Source: Bugula neritina (taxonomy: Eukaryota > Bryozoa > Gymnolaemata > Cheilostomatida > Bugulidae). Taken from it: DNA of 64,000 bases. The translations under genes were made by a program, and so were the position numbers. Position 1 is the stretch's first letter; the number at the start of each line of letters is the position of its first letter. The notes under the pieces are model-generated. The model made no database searches and was not told the origin of the DNA. It saw only the letters and a list, made by a program, of their open reading frames with translations. Below are positions 12,093 to 23,294 of this stretch, one piece after another. The DNA lies in contig OZ037770.1 of NCBI GenBank assembly GCA_964035545.1, positions 427,001 through 491,000 of the forward strand, written 5' to 3'.

Positions 12093-14994
12093 TTAGATGT
12101 AGCCAAGGAGAGAGAGGGCGGTGGAGATGACGCACCCAAACAGTACGAGTTTACCGAGAATCATGAACCCACCTCTTCTTCTCTTAGACGGATCTACAGA
12201 CACACAGAGTGGTTTATATTTCATTTACCAGCTGCAGCTGAACCAGTCAGCACTGCAGAGTGAGGGTTAAAATATGTGACATTATCAGAGGAGATAATCA
12301 CTAAACAAATATATCATTACTTACTGCATACTATGAAAGTAGTTGTATAAGCTATACAGGTGGAGATAACTGTATATAACTAAACACTTTACTAGAGTTA
12401 CAGATAAGGACACAGAAGATAATAGGAGTGAGTTGATATCATGACTAGACTATACACTACATCCTATATTAGTATTACCAGAGAATTCCTAGATAAATTG
12501 GGAGTTATCTTACCACCAGTATAGTATCCCAGTGCATAGAAAACTCTGCCCAGAATCATCACCAGACCAGCACTAGCAGAAACGGACTACAATAGAGAGT
12601 ATCTGGTGGTGAGAGAAGACAGAGTATTATGAGAGTATAATAACGGAGGAGATAACTCAGTCACCAGATCTCAGTCTGACTACAGTCAGTGATACATGGG
12701 AACAGGCCAAAGGTCAAACTCAGTCGTTCTAATCAGTTAGTATCAAGTTTCATGCGAAAAAGACAGAAAAAGTAAATTGCTTGCAAAACATCTTAAAAAT
12801 TAACCATTTATTTAAGAAAAAAGATTTAACTAGCAAGAAATAAAATGCAGGTAGTTTTATCAGAATTTGTGTCAAATAATGGAAATTTTCATTTAGTAAC
12901 TACCAGCAGAATGAGATGGTGTATTGACTTTGTACATTTCACAAACATAAACACTTGTGGGATTACAATAAATTGCTGAATTTAAAGTAGAATATAGAAT
13001 CATTTCTCTCTGACAACAAATGGATTGAAAATATGAAAGTAGCAAAGTATAATAGAAATATGTTCAATTTCTGACTAAATGACTGGCAGACAAGTGACAT
13101 CTGTAAAGTATCACTCAGATTATATTATTTGTTGGTTAATTCGACAAACAGTAATCAGAAAAATCTTAGTTTTGTCCTAAAACTGTAAGAAAAGAAAACT
13201 CACAGGGTGTTTCAGTCCTCCAAGGAAAATGAGAGCCAGAAACTGGGGATAATCTTCCAACCTACAAAATAGAAAAAAAGTTAAATATTCAGGAAGAAAA
13301 ACTCATTGACTGAGTTAATAGAGTGGAAGTAGCAGATACCATCATCACATGACCAGATATAGTCACATGACCAGATACAGTCACATGACCAGATATAGTC
13401 ACATGACCAGATATAGTCACATGACTAGATATGAGTAGAACTCACGTATTTTGATGAACTCTTTGGATACAGTTGAACATGTCACTCTTCGTAGAATAAA
13501 GTGCGGGAGGCTAAAATATAAATATTAAAATAAACAAACATCAATATTTTACTCATGTTTGGAACTTCAAAAATATAAATATATGACAGTATAAGAGTAC
13601 TCAAAGCTGCTGTAGTAATAAAATTGGAAAATGCTTGACTAGTTTGGCAAATGATTGTTTAGTATAAAAAATGAACTAAAAATTCAAGGAACTTTATGGA
13701 AATAAAATTTAATTAATTTTTCTCTTTAGACTTCAGCTTATCAAAGCTAAAATTTTTAATACTGAAAATAAAATGACATGATTGTCACCATGGCAACACT
13801 ATACCACATTGCTTCTGAGAGTAGGAACTCTACAAACAGTAAAAATGAGAAGGTAGATAACTACCAGACAAAACCCCACATTGTAGGGAGTCAGTAAAGA
13901 TAGATAAATGCTGCATTAAACCTATTTTTAACTAAAGGGTTTAAATACAAATTTTAAAATAAAAAATCCAATCTCATTATCAGGAATCTAAATTTATCTG
14001 AACAGTTGCAAACCAAACTGTTTGATTGATGTGCAGAATGCAACTTCCATAATTAACTTGAAACCCAATTTACTCTCAAACATATCTGCAGATTGAAGGT
14101 TAATATCATAAGCGTTAAGGTGAGTTAAATTAATGGATATTGATACTTACTCAATAATTAGATCACAAAAATATTATTTAAAAAAATTCTTAAGAAAAAA
14201 ATGTTTTATTTTTGTGACTTTGATAGAAATTACCAAGAGAATCTTGCGTTAATTATTGTTAATAAATCATTCAAAATAATTTAAATTTATTAAAATCATT
14301 CATACAAATATTACTAGTACTGCTACTACTAGTACTGCTACTACTAGTACTACTACTACTACTAGTACTACGGATACTACTACTATTACTATTACTACTA
14401 GTACTGCTAGTAATACTGCTACTAGTAGTATTAGTGGTAATACTAGTAGTAGTAGTACTAGTAGTAGTAACAGTAGTACTAGTAGTAGTACTAGTAGTAG
14501 TCGTACTAGTAGTAGCAGCACTAGTAGTAGTAGTACTAGTAGTAGTAGTACTACTGCTACTAGTACTACTACTACTAGTACTAAGATTGCGATTACAGAT
14601 TATTCACTACCAGGGAATATGCAACACTTTCAATTACCAAAGTTATTCTCAATCTGAATCTCATAGTCATTACAAATGGAACTAGCTTTATTTCAAAATA
14701 CAAATATCAACTTGAACTCCATTAAAGTCATTAAAATCAGATCAAGCAAAAGTACAACTCTAACGTTTACCTTTGAGTTACAAATTCACTGAATGTGAAA
14801 CTGAAAGAGTCAGTTTGGGTTTCACATTGACATTGAGTTTGATTTTGAGAATGAATTTGACATACCTTAACATCATACTTATTCCGAGCTCGAATCACGT
14901 TTACCATCATCCAATATAATTGAATAATACTTAAAATAAAAACCAACAAAACGTAGCCATATTCTGGCTGAATTTGCAAAGTCACAGAAGACAT
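12093..14994 (-). CDS. MGST3: Microsomal glutathione S-transferase 3-like (MAPEG) protein
   Basis: Five exons on the minus strand: 14866-14994, 13446-13510, 13204-13261, 12514-12586 and 12093-12193. All introns are GT..AG and the phases fit, giving 141 residues. The family (vertebrate MGST3, about 150 residues) is an integral membrane enzyme of the ER or outer mitochondrial membrane that conjugates glutathione to lipid hydroperoxides and leukotriene A4. Visible family landmarks in order: an N-terminal PEYGYVLL helix, the RARNKYDVK loop, the signature MFNCIQRVHQNTLEDYPQFL, GRVFYALGYYTGDPSKRRRG, and a last membrane helix ending LLGYI. Four hydrophobic segments are expected and seen. It lacks the Cys-rich C-terminal tail of the mammalian protein. 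The family call rests on the whole-length match of motifs; enzymatic activity is inferred. Confidence 0.88.
13346..13435. repeat. 18-bp tandem repeat in MGST3-like intron 2
   Basis: Five copies of CACATGACCAGATATAGT with few changes, directly beside exon 2 of the MGST3-like gene. Non-coding. Confidence 0.85.
14313..14582. repeat. (CTA/TAG)n trinucleotide array in MGST3-like intron 1
   Basis: The array begins as (CTA)n and switches to (TAG)n through ACTAGT and AGTACT junctions, so it is partly self-complementary. The long valine and leucine frames through it are artefacts of the period. Confidence 0.95.
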
Positions 14995-16120
14995 GATGAT
15001 CAGGGCTTTAACAATAAACGTGACTAATTTCCACCAGTCCGTGACTTACACTAAAACTGGGCGTATTCCGATAGCAAATAAATGTGAAGATTAAAGTAGT
15101 TGCGCGTTGTTGCTTAGCATTTTATTAGCCATTTAAGGGCGATCTTTACACCCTCTTCAAAAGATTTACACATTTAGACTAATAACTCAAAACTACGAGC
15201 TAATGCTAAAAAGTCAATTGTCAAATAAAAACACCATGCGTTGAGCGCGCCAAGTTCCTCTTCGTTAGGGCAGATAATATTGCTAGAAGCAGCACAGATC
15301 TGGGCAATAGTTGGGCGCAGTGTCATATTTTTAATTCTAATTGAACAAACTACTACATCTGTTAACGACCAACCCAGTACTGCTTCTAGCGATTTTTCAA
15401 GTAAGCCCAAGTCTAATATTTTAATAAAAGAGACGCCTTCACTCATATTCACAATCACAATGCAAATATTCAAGTAGAGTATTCATTTAAATGCACGGCA
15501 GCTCTTTCATTGATAGTATAATATGCAGTCATGTTGTAAAAGATTAACAAATCATCCTGATCAACTCACCACATTGACATTGAGTTTGATTACAAGGATC
15601 ACTTGAAGTTGAAGGTAATGAAAACAAATGATTAAATTATTATTAAATAATAATCTTTACTCCTGTGCAAAACGGCTAGTGGTAGTTTTTGGTTACTAGA
15701 TTAAATATATTTTTTTTAAGTTTGATTTTTTTTAATATACTATTACTATTAGTATTAGTATATTATTCTAATTATCATCATCATTATGATTATAATTTAT
15801 GGTAAATTTATGGTTAATAATTTTAGATTAATCCAATAATGAATAATAATTGTATTGAATTTGATGATCATATTCACTTTAAGTTTATAGTTATTGTAGT
15901 TATGGAGTTCAACTGATGGTTTCAAGTTTTTCAGAAGTATAACTGTAAGTATATTAAAATGCAAGTCTCCAATGCTAACAATAACTGTAACACTAGTAGT
16001 AGTACTTTGAGCTTAGAGTTTACAGTTAGTGTTACACTTTAGTGAAACAATAACTGTAGCAGTTATACTCAACCATACTGGTACTATGATTATCAGATAG
16101 TCATACTCAGACTGGGGTGT
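14995..16120. other. 5' flank of MGST3-like gene, no supported gene
   Basis: Head region upstream of the MGST3-like start. A patch at 15174-15477 is open on both strands for about 75-100 codons and is slightly GC-richer, but neither product is recognisable. The rest is AT-rich. Confidence 0.4.
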
Positions 16121-16124
16121 CTGG

Positions 16125-16350
16125 AAAAATTGGCATAGGTAATAATGGCACAAACAGAAAAGTAGGAAAGCATGGCACATTTAATCAGTATTAGGGTTTG
16201 GGTGTGGTGATTGGGGGGGGGGGGTGCAGGTGGTGGTTTGAGTTTGGAGGTGGGGGTTTGAGTTTGGGGTAATGTGTGAGGTTTGGGTAACTTAAATCCC
16301 AGCGTGCCATTTTACCCACTTTTCCATTTAAGTCATTATCACCTGTGCCA
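16125..16350. mobile_element. Degenerate MITE with G-rich core
   Basis: The left end (AATTGGCATAGGTAATAATG) and the complement of the right end (AATATGGCACAGGTGATAATG-like) match imperfectly over about 50 bp. Between them is a strongly G-rich strand with a run of more than ten G and repeated TTTGGGTGTGG/TTTGAGTTTGG motifs. No coding capacity. Confidence 0.5.
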
Positions 16351-16666
16351 TATTCAACTAAAATCTCAGATTTGCATATATATTTGAAGTGTTCTACTCA
16401 ATCACACTGATACTGAAACTATCACTCTGGTTACTACTAGCACTGGGAGTTTATTTTAGACCCTACTAATGCTGATCTTTTTAAAAGCTTAAATTCTAAT
16501 AAGTTTAAGGCAAATCAATTTCAATATTAATCGTTATAATAATTTGATACTAATAATAATAGTAATATCAATATTAACAATAATAGCCTATGTTTATATT
16601 TATAATATGATATTTCTACCAACAGTACTATCAAATTTAATAAATAATTATTGTTAGGTAATAATT

Positions 16667-17116
16667 CAGGGTTGGGGTTAATTACACGTGAATGTAATTA
16701 ATTACAATACAATTACATAAAGAGTTGTCAATTAAAATTACATGCTAATGTAATTAATTACAATTACTCTTGTTATCACATAAAAAGTTATACAATCTCA
16801 CTCCTTATAGGGTCCAACTACTAGGGGCAAATTTAACAGTAGTGAACCTCCTTTGTTTTCAACAATGATACTATACCACCCTGACTTAATCTGAACTTGT
16901 TATCTAACAGTATGCATGGTGGAGAAAGAAGGGAATTTTTAAGATTTAAAAGTTTGAAGTAATTGACATGTAATTAAAAGTAATTGTAAAAATTAATTAC
17001 ATTAAATATGTAATTATTACAATTACTATTGTATTTTTATACATCAGTTACAAATTACATTCAATTAGGTGAAAAAATGTAATTAATTACAACCAATTAC
17101 AATTACCCCAGCCCTG
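16667..17116. mobile_element. hAT-like MITE with TAATTAC-rich termini
   Basis: The left end CAGGGTTGGGGTTAATTAC and the complement of the right end CAGGGCTGGGGTAATTG form inverted termini. The subterminal regions repeat TGTAATTAATTAC many times in both orientations, as in non-autonomous hAT elements. I could not find a clean 8-bp target duplication, so the superfamily call is tentative. Confidence 0.6.
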
Positions 17117-17479
17117 GTTAATATCTATAATAATCTTTACAATAAAATCATTCATCAGTAAAATATGAGACTTTATCATGTAGTTTTACCCAAGTCTTGT
17201 CTTACAATTTCTCAATTAAAACTTGAAAACATTAAAACAATTTGTGTGAGTTGAAAAGCTGAGCAGTGGGAGTTATGTTTCCTTTGTAGTTCAAGGTTGT
17301 ATCATTATTGGATAGCATCTGTAAATATATATAATACTGCTGTAATGTAGAATAATATAGATAGCTGCATTACATGACTATATATCACATCTGTAATGTT
17401 TCATTATAAGGTATAATAATTTTCTATTATAGTGGCGAAATAGACATGTAAAAGTTGCAGAATTATGGCTACTTTTAAA

Positions 17480-18535
17480 TTACGTAGACATTAATAAACG
17501 TTTGTAGTACAGTAAACGCCTTTCTCTCGCTTCTTTGCTGTAATGACTGCTGCGTGCAGTCATGTGCCAGTGTGGAGTATTTAAGAGGTTGACTGTAGCA
17601 CTTCAGCCTGAGCAAAGGGCGGAATGATTCAATTATTCATACATCAAGATTATCATACGATATAAGCAGCAGACACTGTTGAAAGCTCATCACGCTATCT
17701 TCTAGTAACTCGACTAATAAACTGTTCACTCACTGCTAGAATTCATTCACCTTGACTCCCTACTAAGACAGCCAGGTAGGTTTAATACTTGTTCACTCTT
17801 TTGAAGGTTGTATTCAAGAGTTGATGTATTTCATTTTATTCATATTGTCAGCTTTCAGTTTGCCATTTTTAACTTCTCACATTTGTCATTCAGCCAGTTG
17901 AACTGAGAGATAAAGATTTTGCTTAGCTTAGGTTCATCACTTTTTGTTTCCAGTACCTGATGTATTTCATGAACAGACAACTTCTTGTACTAGAAATTCT
18001 TGATAGAACCAACACTATTTGAAATGAGCTACAACTCTACTTGGCATTATGATTATTGTTCAACTCATTTATTATAGTCCAACAGTTGCTGGCACAGGTG
18101 TTTTAACTTATTACTAGTCCATAACTCTAAGTGAGTGACTTGAAGACTCTAAGGGGTGACTCACTGCTGACTTACATGGCAGCGTTAGTTTACTATACTT
18201 ACGTCAGCAAACTGCCACCCTAATATTTCAGAATGACATTATCAGCTGTTTCATGGCTTAGTGTGGGTTCCTTCAGAGAGAGTGAGTGTATAATTTGCAT
18301 GTAGCAATTATCAATTAGCAATTATATGCAATGTTGCTAATTGCCAGTTAATTTGACATGTTATCCGGGCTGTTTGTGTAGAAGTAGAACTAGCAAAACT
18401 CCATCTGCTAATTCCTTCACTTAGCTTCAGTTAGCCTCACTTCTATCATGAACAGGGAGGGGGCGTCACTCTCCTCCCCTTATAACACTGAGTTTCAATG
18501 TCGTAGTTCTCAGTCTCACATTGCTGGTAACTTCT
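17480..18535 (+). promoter_or_regulatory. Candidate promoters / 5' noncoding exons
   Basis: Two short GC-richer islands look like TATA-type starts followed by a donor. One has TATTTAAG at about 17578 and ends in GCCAG|GTAGGT at about 17776. The other has CCCTTATAA at about 18478 and ends in TTGCTG|GTAACT at about 18526. The LRR gene's first coding exon at 21162 is immediately preceded by TTGTAG, so it probably has an upstream noncoding exon, and either island could supply it. This is inference only. Confidence 0.25.
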
Positions 18536-19234
18536 TTCATCTCTTGACTTCATTTACTTCTCTATGGTGGTAAAACTGATTCAGTTAGCTAAGATCTGTA
18601 AATAATATTTGACTTTTAGGTTGTTACTCCGCTTTGCTAACTTCAATGTAAGCTAGTAGGCAGTAGAATTATCATAGACATGTTACTTTGTGAACACACC
18701 ATATCTTCTGCAGCAGTTGCAGTGTTTGTCTTAATTTTTATACCAAATTTATTCTTCACTTTTCTACTAGTTGGTTACATTTTTTTCTAGCTTCAGCTTT
18801 TCTGTTTATGTTATTGGAGCGCTGGCTAAGTTTAGCTTCTAGCATAATGAGTAGTTATTATAAAGTATGATTCATATCACCATGGCGATACACAAGTACA
18901 GCTCCATGGTGTGTGTGTCAAAGGTAGAGGTGCAGCTTTTCTGCAATAGCTTTAATCCACTCCGCAAACTGTTCCTTACTGAAGTAGAGCGTACTGCAAG
19001 GTGACAGATAACCTAGTTTCATTTAATTGCTAAAGCAAACAGTCTCTATATAAACTGTTACAGACTGATATGTGCCAAGAATGTGAGAGTATCTGTTGAT
19101 AGCATGTAGCAACTGTTTACTCTACACGTGATACAGTAGTTGACTTTCCTACTCGCTTTTATAAACAATCCTACCTTCTCACATAACTGCTTACAAGTGT
19201 GTACTGTATGCCACCGTGTTGTCATGTAATATAC

Positions 19235-19352
19235 TGTATATTAGTATATAACATAGTATACATATTGGTATATTATAATATATTATATATATTAGTATAT
19301 TATAATATATTATATACATTAGTATATTATAATATATTATAATATATTATAG
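19235..19352. repeat. AT-rich tandem repeat (TTAGTATATTATAATATATTA type)
   Basis: Several copies of a TTAGTATATTATAATATATTATA unit with small indels, directly before a tRNA-like element. Confidence 0.8.
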
Positions 19353-19432
19353 GGAGCAGCCGTGGTCTAGGGTTTAGAGTGTTTGCGGAGTAAACACGAA
19401 TTCGTGAGTTCGAACCCCATTTAAGGCCATTG
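19353..19432 (+). mobile_element. tRNA-like SINE fragment
   Basis: An A-box-like TGGTCTAGGGTTTAGAG and a B-box GAGTTCGAACC sit at tRNA spacing, but the acceptor and anticodon stems do not pair well. It is therefore read as a SINE head rather than a tRNA gene. Confidence 0.55.
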
Positions 19433-19844
19433 ATGATGTTAGGAAAGCATTCGGTCAAATTTCTAACGTGTCACATTTACATCAGGGTTTTCTCACAGAG
19501 ATAGTGACTGTAAACTTGCTAAATTTGTTTTATATCAAGTAGTATACATATTATTTTGGTATCTTATTGCTTTCCTATCAGTTTGATGATCATAATTTAT
19601 TCATGGCTAAGAATTTGAATAAACAACTGGCTCAGTGAAACGTTACACTAGATATATCATGTGACCTTCCTCACACAACTGGGCTGGTGTAATCTCTTTC
19701 ATTCATAGTTTTTCATCTCCTTTCTCTCTTGAGGAGTAAATAGATGCTAGGCGTAGTGATACTGGAAATATCCTGGAAACTCTACTCAGCACTGGTATGG
19801 AACTTCCTTTCCTAATATGTTGTAAATACTGTAATAGTCTGGGT

Positions 19845-20095
19845 AGTAGTAGTACTAGTAGTAGCAGTAATACTGGTAATAGCGTTAGTAATAGTACTCA
19901 TAGTAGCACTAATAGTAGTACTAGTAGTGGTTTTACTAGTAGTAGTAGTGGTAGTAGTAGTGGTTTTACTAGTACTAGTACTACCACTACTAGTACTAGT
20001 ACTACTACTAGTACTAGTACTACTACTAGTACTACTATTAGTAGCAGTACTAGTACTACTACTACTACTGCTGCTACTACTACTACTACTATTAT

Positions 20096-20127
<32 letters not shown>

Positions 20128-20288
20128 GTACTACTATTAGTAGCAGTACTAGTACTACTACTACTACTGCTACTACTACTACTACTACTACTACTACTAG
20201 TACTACTATTAGTAGCAGTACTAGTACTACTACTGCTACTACTACTAGTACTACTAGTACTACTACTATTATTAGTAGCAGTACTAGC
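19845..20288. repeat. (TAG/CTA)n trinucleotide array
   Basis: About 440 bp of AGT triplets that switch to ACT triplets through ACTAGT and AGTACT. The Ser/Thr, Leu and Val frames crossing it on both strands are artefacts of the repeat. Confidence 0.95.
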
Positions 20289-21161
20289 ATGCAGTATTAA
20301 TAATAGTTGTGATAAATCAAAGTAGCTACTGCAGCATTATGTAATCAAGTTTATATTTTGTTATTAGGTTCGAAAAAGAGTTGACACCAAAATTCAAATC
20401 AGGACATCCAACCTCCAGTGTACTGGTTGTTTGCAAAAACACAGTTTGGGTTCAAAAGTTTAGAGTGATAATAGTATATCTATTCTTGTACTAGCATCAC
20501 ATGTACATCACTTGTACCCTGCATTTAGTTACATCCTTATAGGAAATGCACACTTGTTAATCACAACCACGTGAATGTAAATATCTAAATATCTCATGGT
20601 ATTTCGCAATTATTAGCATATTACAAATAAACAGTAAATAACAATAGATTTGAAACAGCTTTTCTCCCCCTGGAGCTAAAGCTTTTAGCCGGCTTCGAAA
20701 TGTTACTTTAGAAATTGATTTAAAAATATATGAGCCATGAAATGATTAAACAGACAGACAATAACAAATAAGTTGAGTTTAGGAATAGTGTTAAACATCA
20801 TTAGTTGCAACAGGAAACACCATGCAATCTGCAAACTCAATCTTATTACATCATCTGTAGCCACAGTACCCTTGCATCAGTGTGATGGGATGTAGATGGA
20901 GTGATGTAACGTGGCTGTAGAACTGTAGGCTATAGTCTAAAGTTTATCTCCTCATCACAGAAGCTGGTCATACATTCTGCCAGCACTCATCAATGTGATA
21001 ACATCCCCACTCTACCCCATGACTTTGTAGCACCATTTCTCTGTAGTTTAGCACTTTCCATCTAGTCGTATCTTAGCTTACTCTCTCTATATTATTCAGC
21101 AGTTTTATATATACTTCTTATTTTCTGTTTGTATGCTAATTCAGTGTTATATTGATTGTAG

Positions 21162-21742
21162 ATGATGTCTGTCACATCCTATGGAGTATACTGTGTACAC
21201 TTCCTCCTAGCTCTGCTATTGGCTGGTCACACAGGAGCTCAGAATAATGTTATCACCTATGGGGAAGATTTTCAGGTGACAGACGTGCTGAACGGAGTGA
21301 AGACTGGACAATGTCCCATTCCGATTCTATGCCGTACTAGAGGGAGTCCAGAGTGAGTAGTAGCAGTACTAGTAGTAGTAGTAGTACTAGTAGTAGTAGT
21401 AGTAGTAGTAATACTAGTAGCAGCAGTAGTAGCAGTACTAGTAGTAGTAGTACTAGTAGTAGTAGTACTAGTAGTAGCAGTAGTAGTAGCAGTAGTAGCA
21501 GTACTAGTAGTAGTAGTAGTAGTAGTACTACGTAGTAGTAGTAGTAGTAGTAGTAATATAGTAGTAGTACTAGTAGTAGTAGTAGTAGTAGTACTAGTAG
21601 TAGTAGTAGTAGTAGTACTAGTAGTAGTAGTAGTAGTAGTACTACTACTACTACTAGTAGTAGTAGTAGTAGTAGTAGTAGCAGTAGAAGTAGTAGTACT
21701 AGTAGTAGTAGCAGTAGTAGTAGTAGTAGTAGCAGTAGCACC

Positions 21743-21777
<35 letters not shown>

Positions 21778-21839
21778 CTAGTAGCAGTAGTAGTAGTAGT
21801 AGTAGTAGCAGTAGTAGTAGTAGTAGTAGCAGTAGCACC

Positions 21840-21890
<51 letters not shown>

Positions 21891-23227
21891 CAGTAGTAGT
21901 ACCTAGTAGTAGTACCTAGTAGTACCTAGTACTAGTAGAGTTACTGATGTGCTAGTACTAGTTTAGTTGTAGTTTTAGTCTCAACTCTTAAACAAGTCTC
22001 CTCGGCAATGAATATCAACAAATCCTCTGAATAATTATGAATTCGAGTTTTGAAGTGGGAGTTGTGGTCCTTGTCATTCACTAAGTCTGTCTGTCTGTTT
22101 GTCTGTCTGTTGAACTGGAAATACTGGCTTCCACTGACCAGCCTGTGTAGGCATCAGGTTATTAGTCCAGACAGGTATAACCCCTCCCTAACTCTACTGC
22201 TGCCTCTACTGCTGCCTCTACTGCTGCCTCTACCTATTACAGTTATACACTCTGACAGCCCTGAGAAGATGTTACATACAATACAGAGTAGATTGCGTAA
22301 TATCTATCTATATTCCTGCTAGAAACCTTCTGTATTCAAGCTGACTGTGTACTTGGTTCTACTGTGACACACGGAGGGGGGGGGGCTTCAAGTTGCCTGA
22401 GTTCAAACCCATGACTTTAGTTGCGTTTATACCTTCACGATTTTCAGTCAGAAATTCAATTTGGCCGGGTTGAAAATTTTTGTATTGTTTCAACTTAAAT
22501 GGCCGATTTCAGAATACTACTCGAAAGGAGTAATAACTGTTAACTTTACTAATTCACTACGCTTACAAAGGGCATTTTTAAAAAGTCAGATTTAATTTTT
22601 AGAAAGTGAACTTTCGCATCAATATGATTTCAAAATTTTTCAGTTTGACTATAAAGGGGTACTCTGACGAGTGTTATTAACTAAAACTCGGTACTTTTTT
22701 CAGCAGAGGTATAAATGCAACTTTTGTGCTTGCTTATCCAGCATTAAGGCATGACTTCTACTTCCTATTGTACATGTATATAATATATTATACATGCTAT
22801 GCAATGTCACATGTTATACATATATAATATATATTAATATATGTAGTATAATTTAGTATAGTATATTACACAATAAATAATGTAGCATATAATATACTAT
22901 ATAATATATTATGTAGTGTAGCATAACATAATATATTGGACACACTTATGTTTGTAGTTGTGGTGTGGAGGATGCGTCACGTAACGTCCTCGTCAACTGT
23001 ACCTACAGGAGTGCCGGACCCTACATGCCCCCTTTCCCCTACTATATCATCAGTAGACGTACTTTCACTATAGACATGAGGTGAGTGTCGGCCTGATGAT
23101 GTCATTTCCTGTTTGAGTTGTGTTCAGATTGAAGAATAATACAGTTTAGTATAGCATAGTAAGGGTGGTTATATAATCTATATTATATAGATTATATAAT
23201 AATAATATATATAATATATATATATAT

Positions 23228-23294
<67 letters not shown>

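Noticed and set aside
15174-15477. Overlapping 75-100-codon frames on both strands
   Set aside because: Neither strand gives a recognisable product or splice-supported structure; open on both strands by composition.
19797-20325. Poly-Ser/Thr, poly-Leu and poly-Val proteins
   Set aside because: Translations of a trinucleotide array in several frames and both strands.
21272-21838. Minus-strand Leu/Thr-rich frame of 188 codons
   Set aside because: Artefact of the TAG array in intron 1 of the LRR gene.
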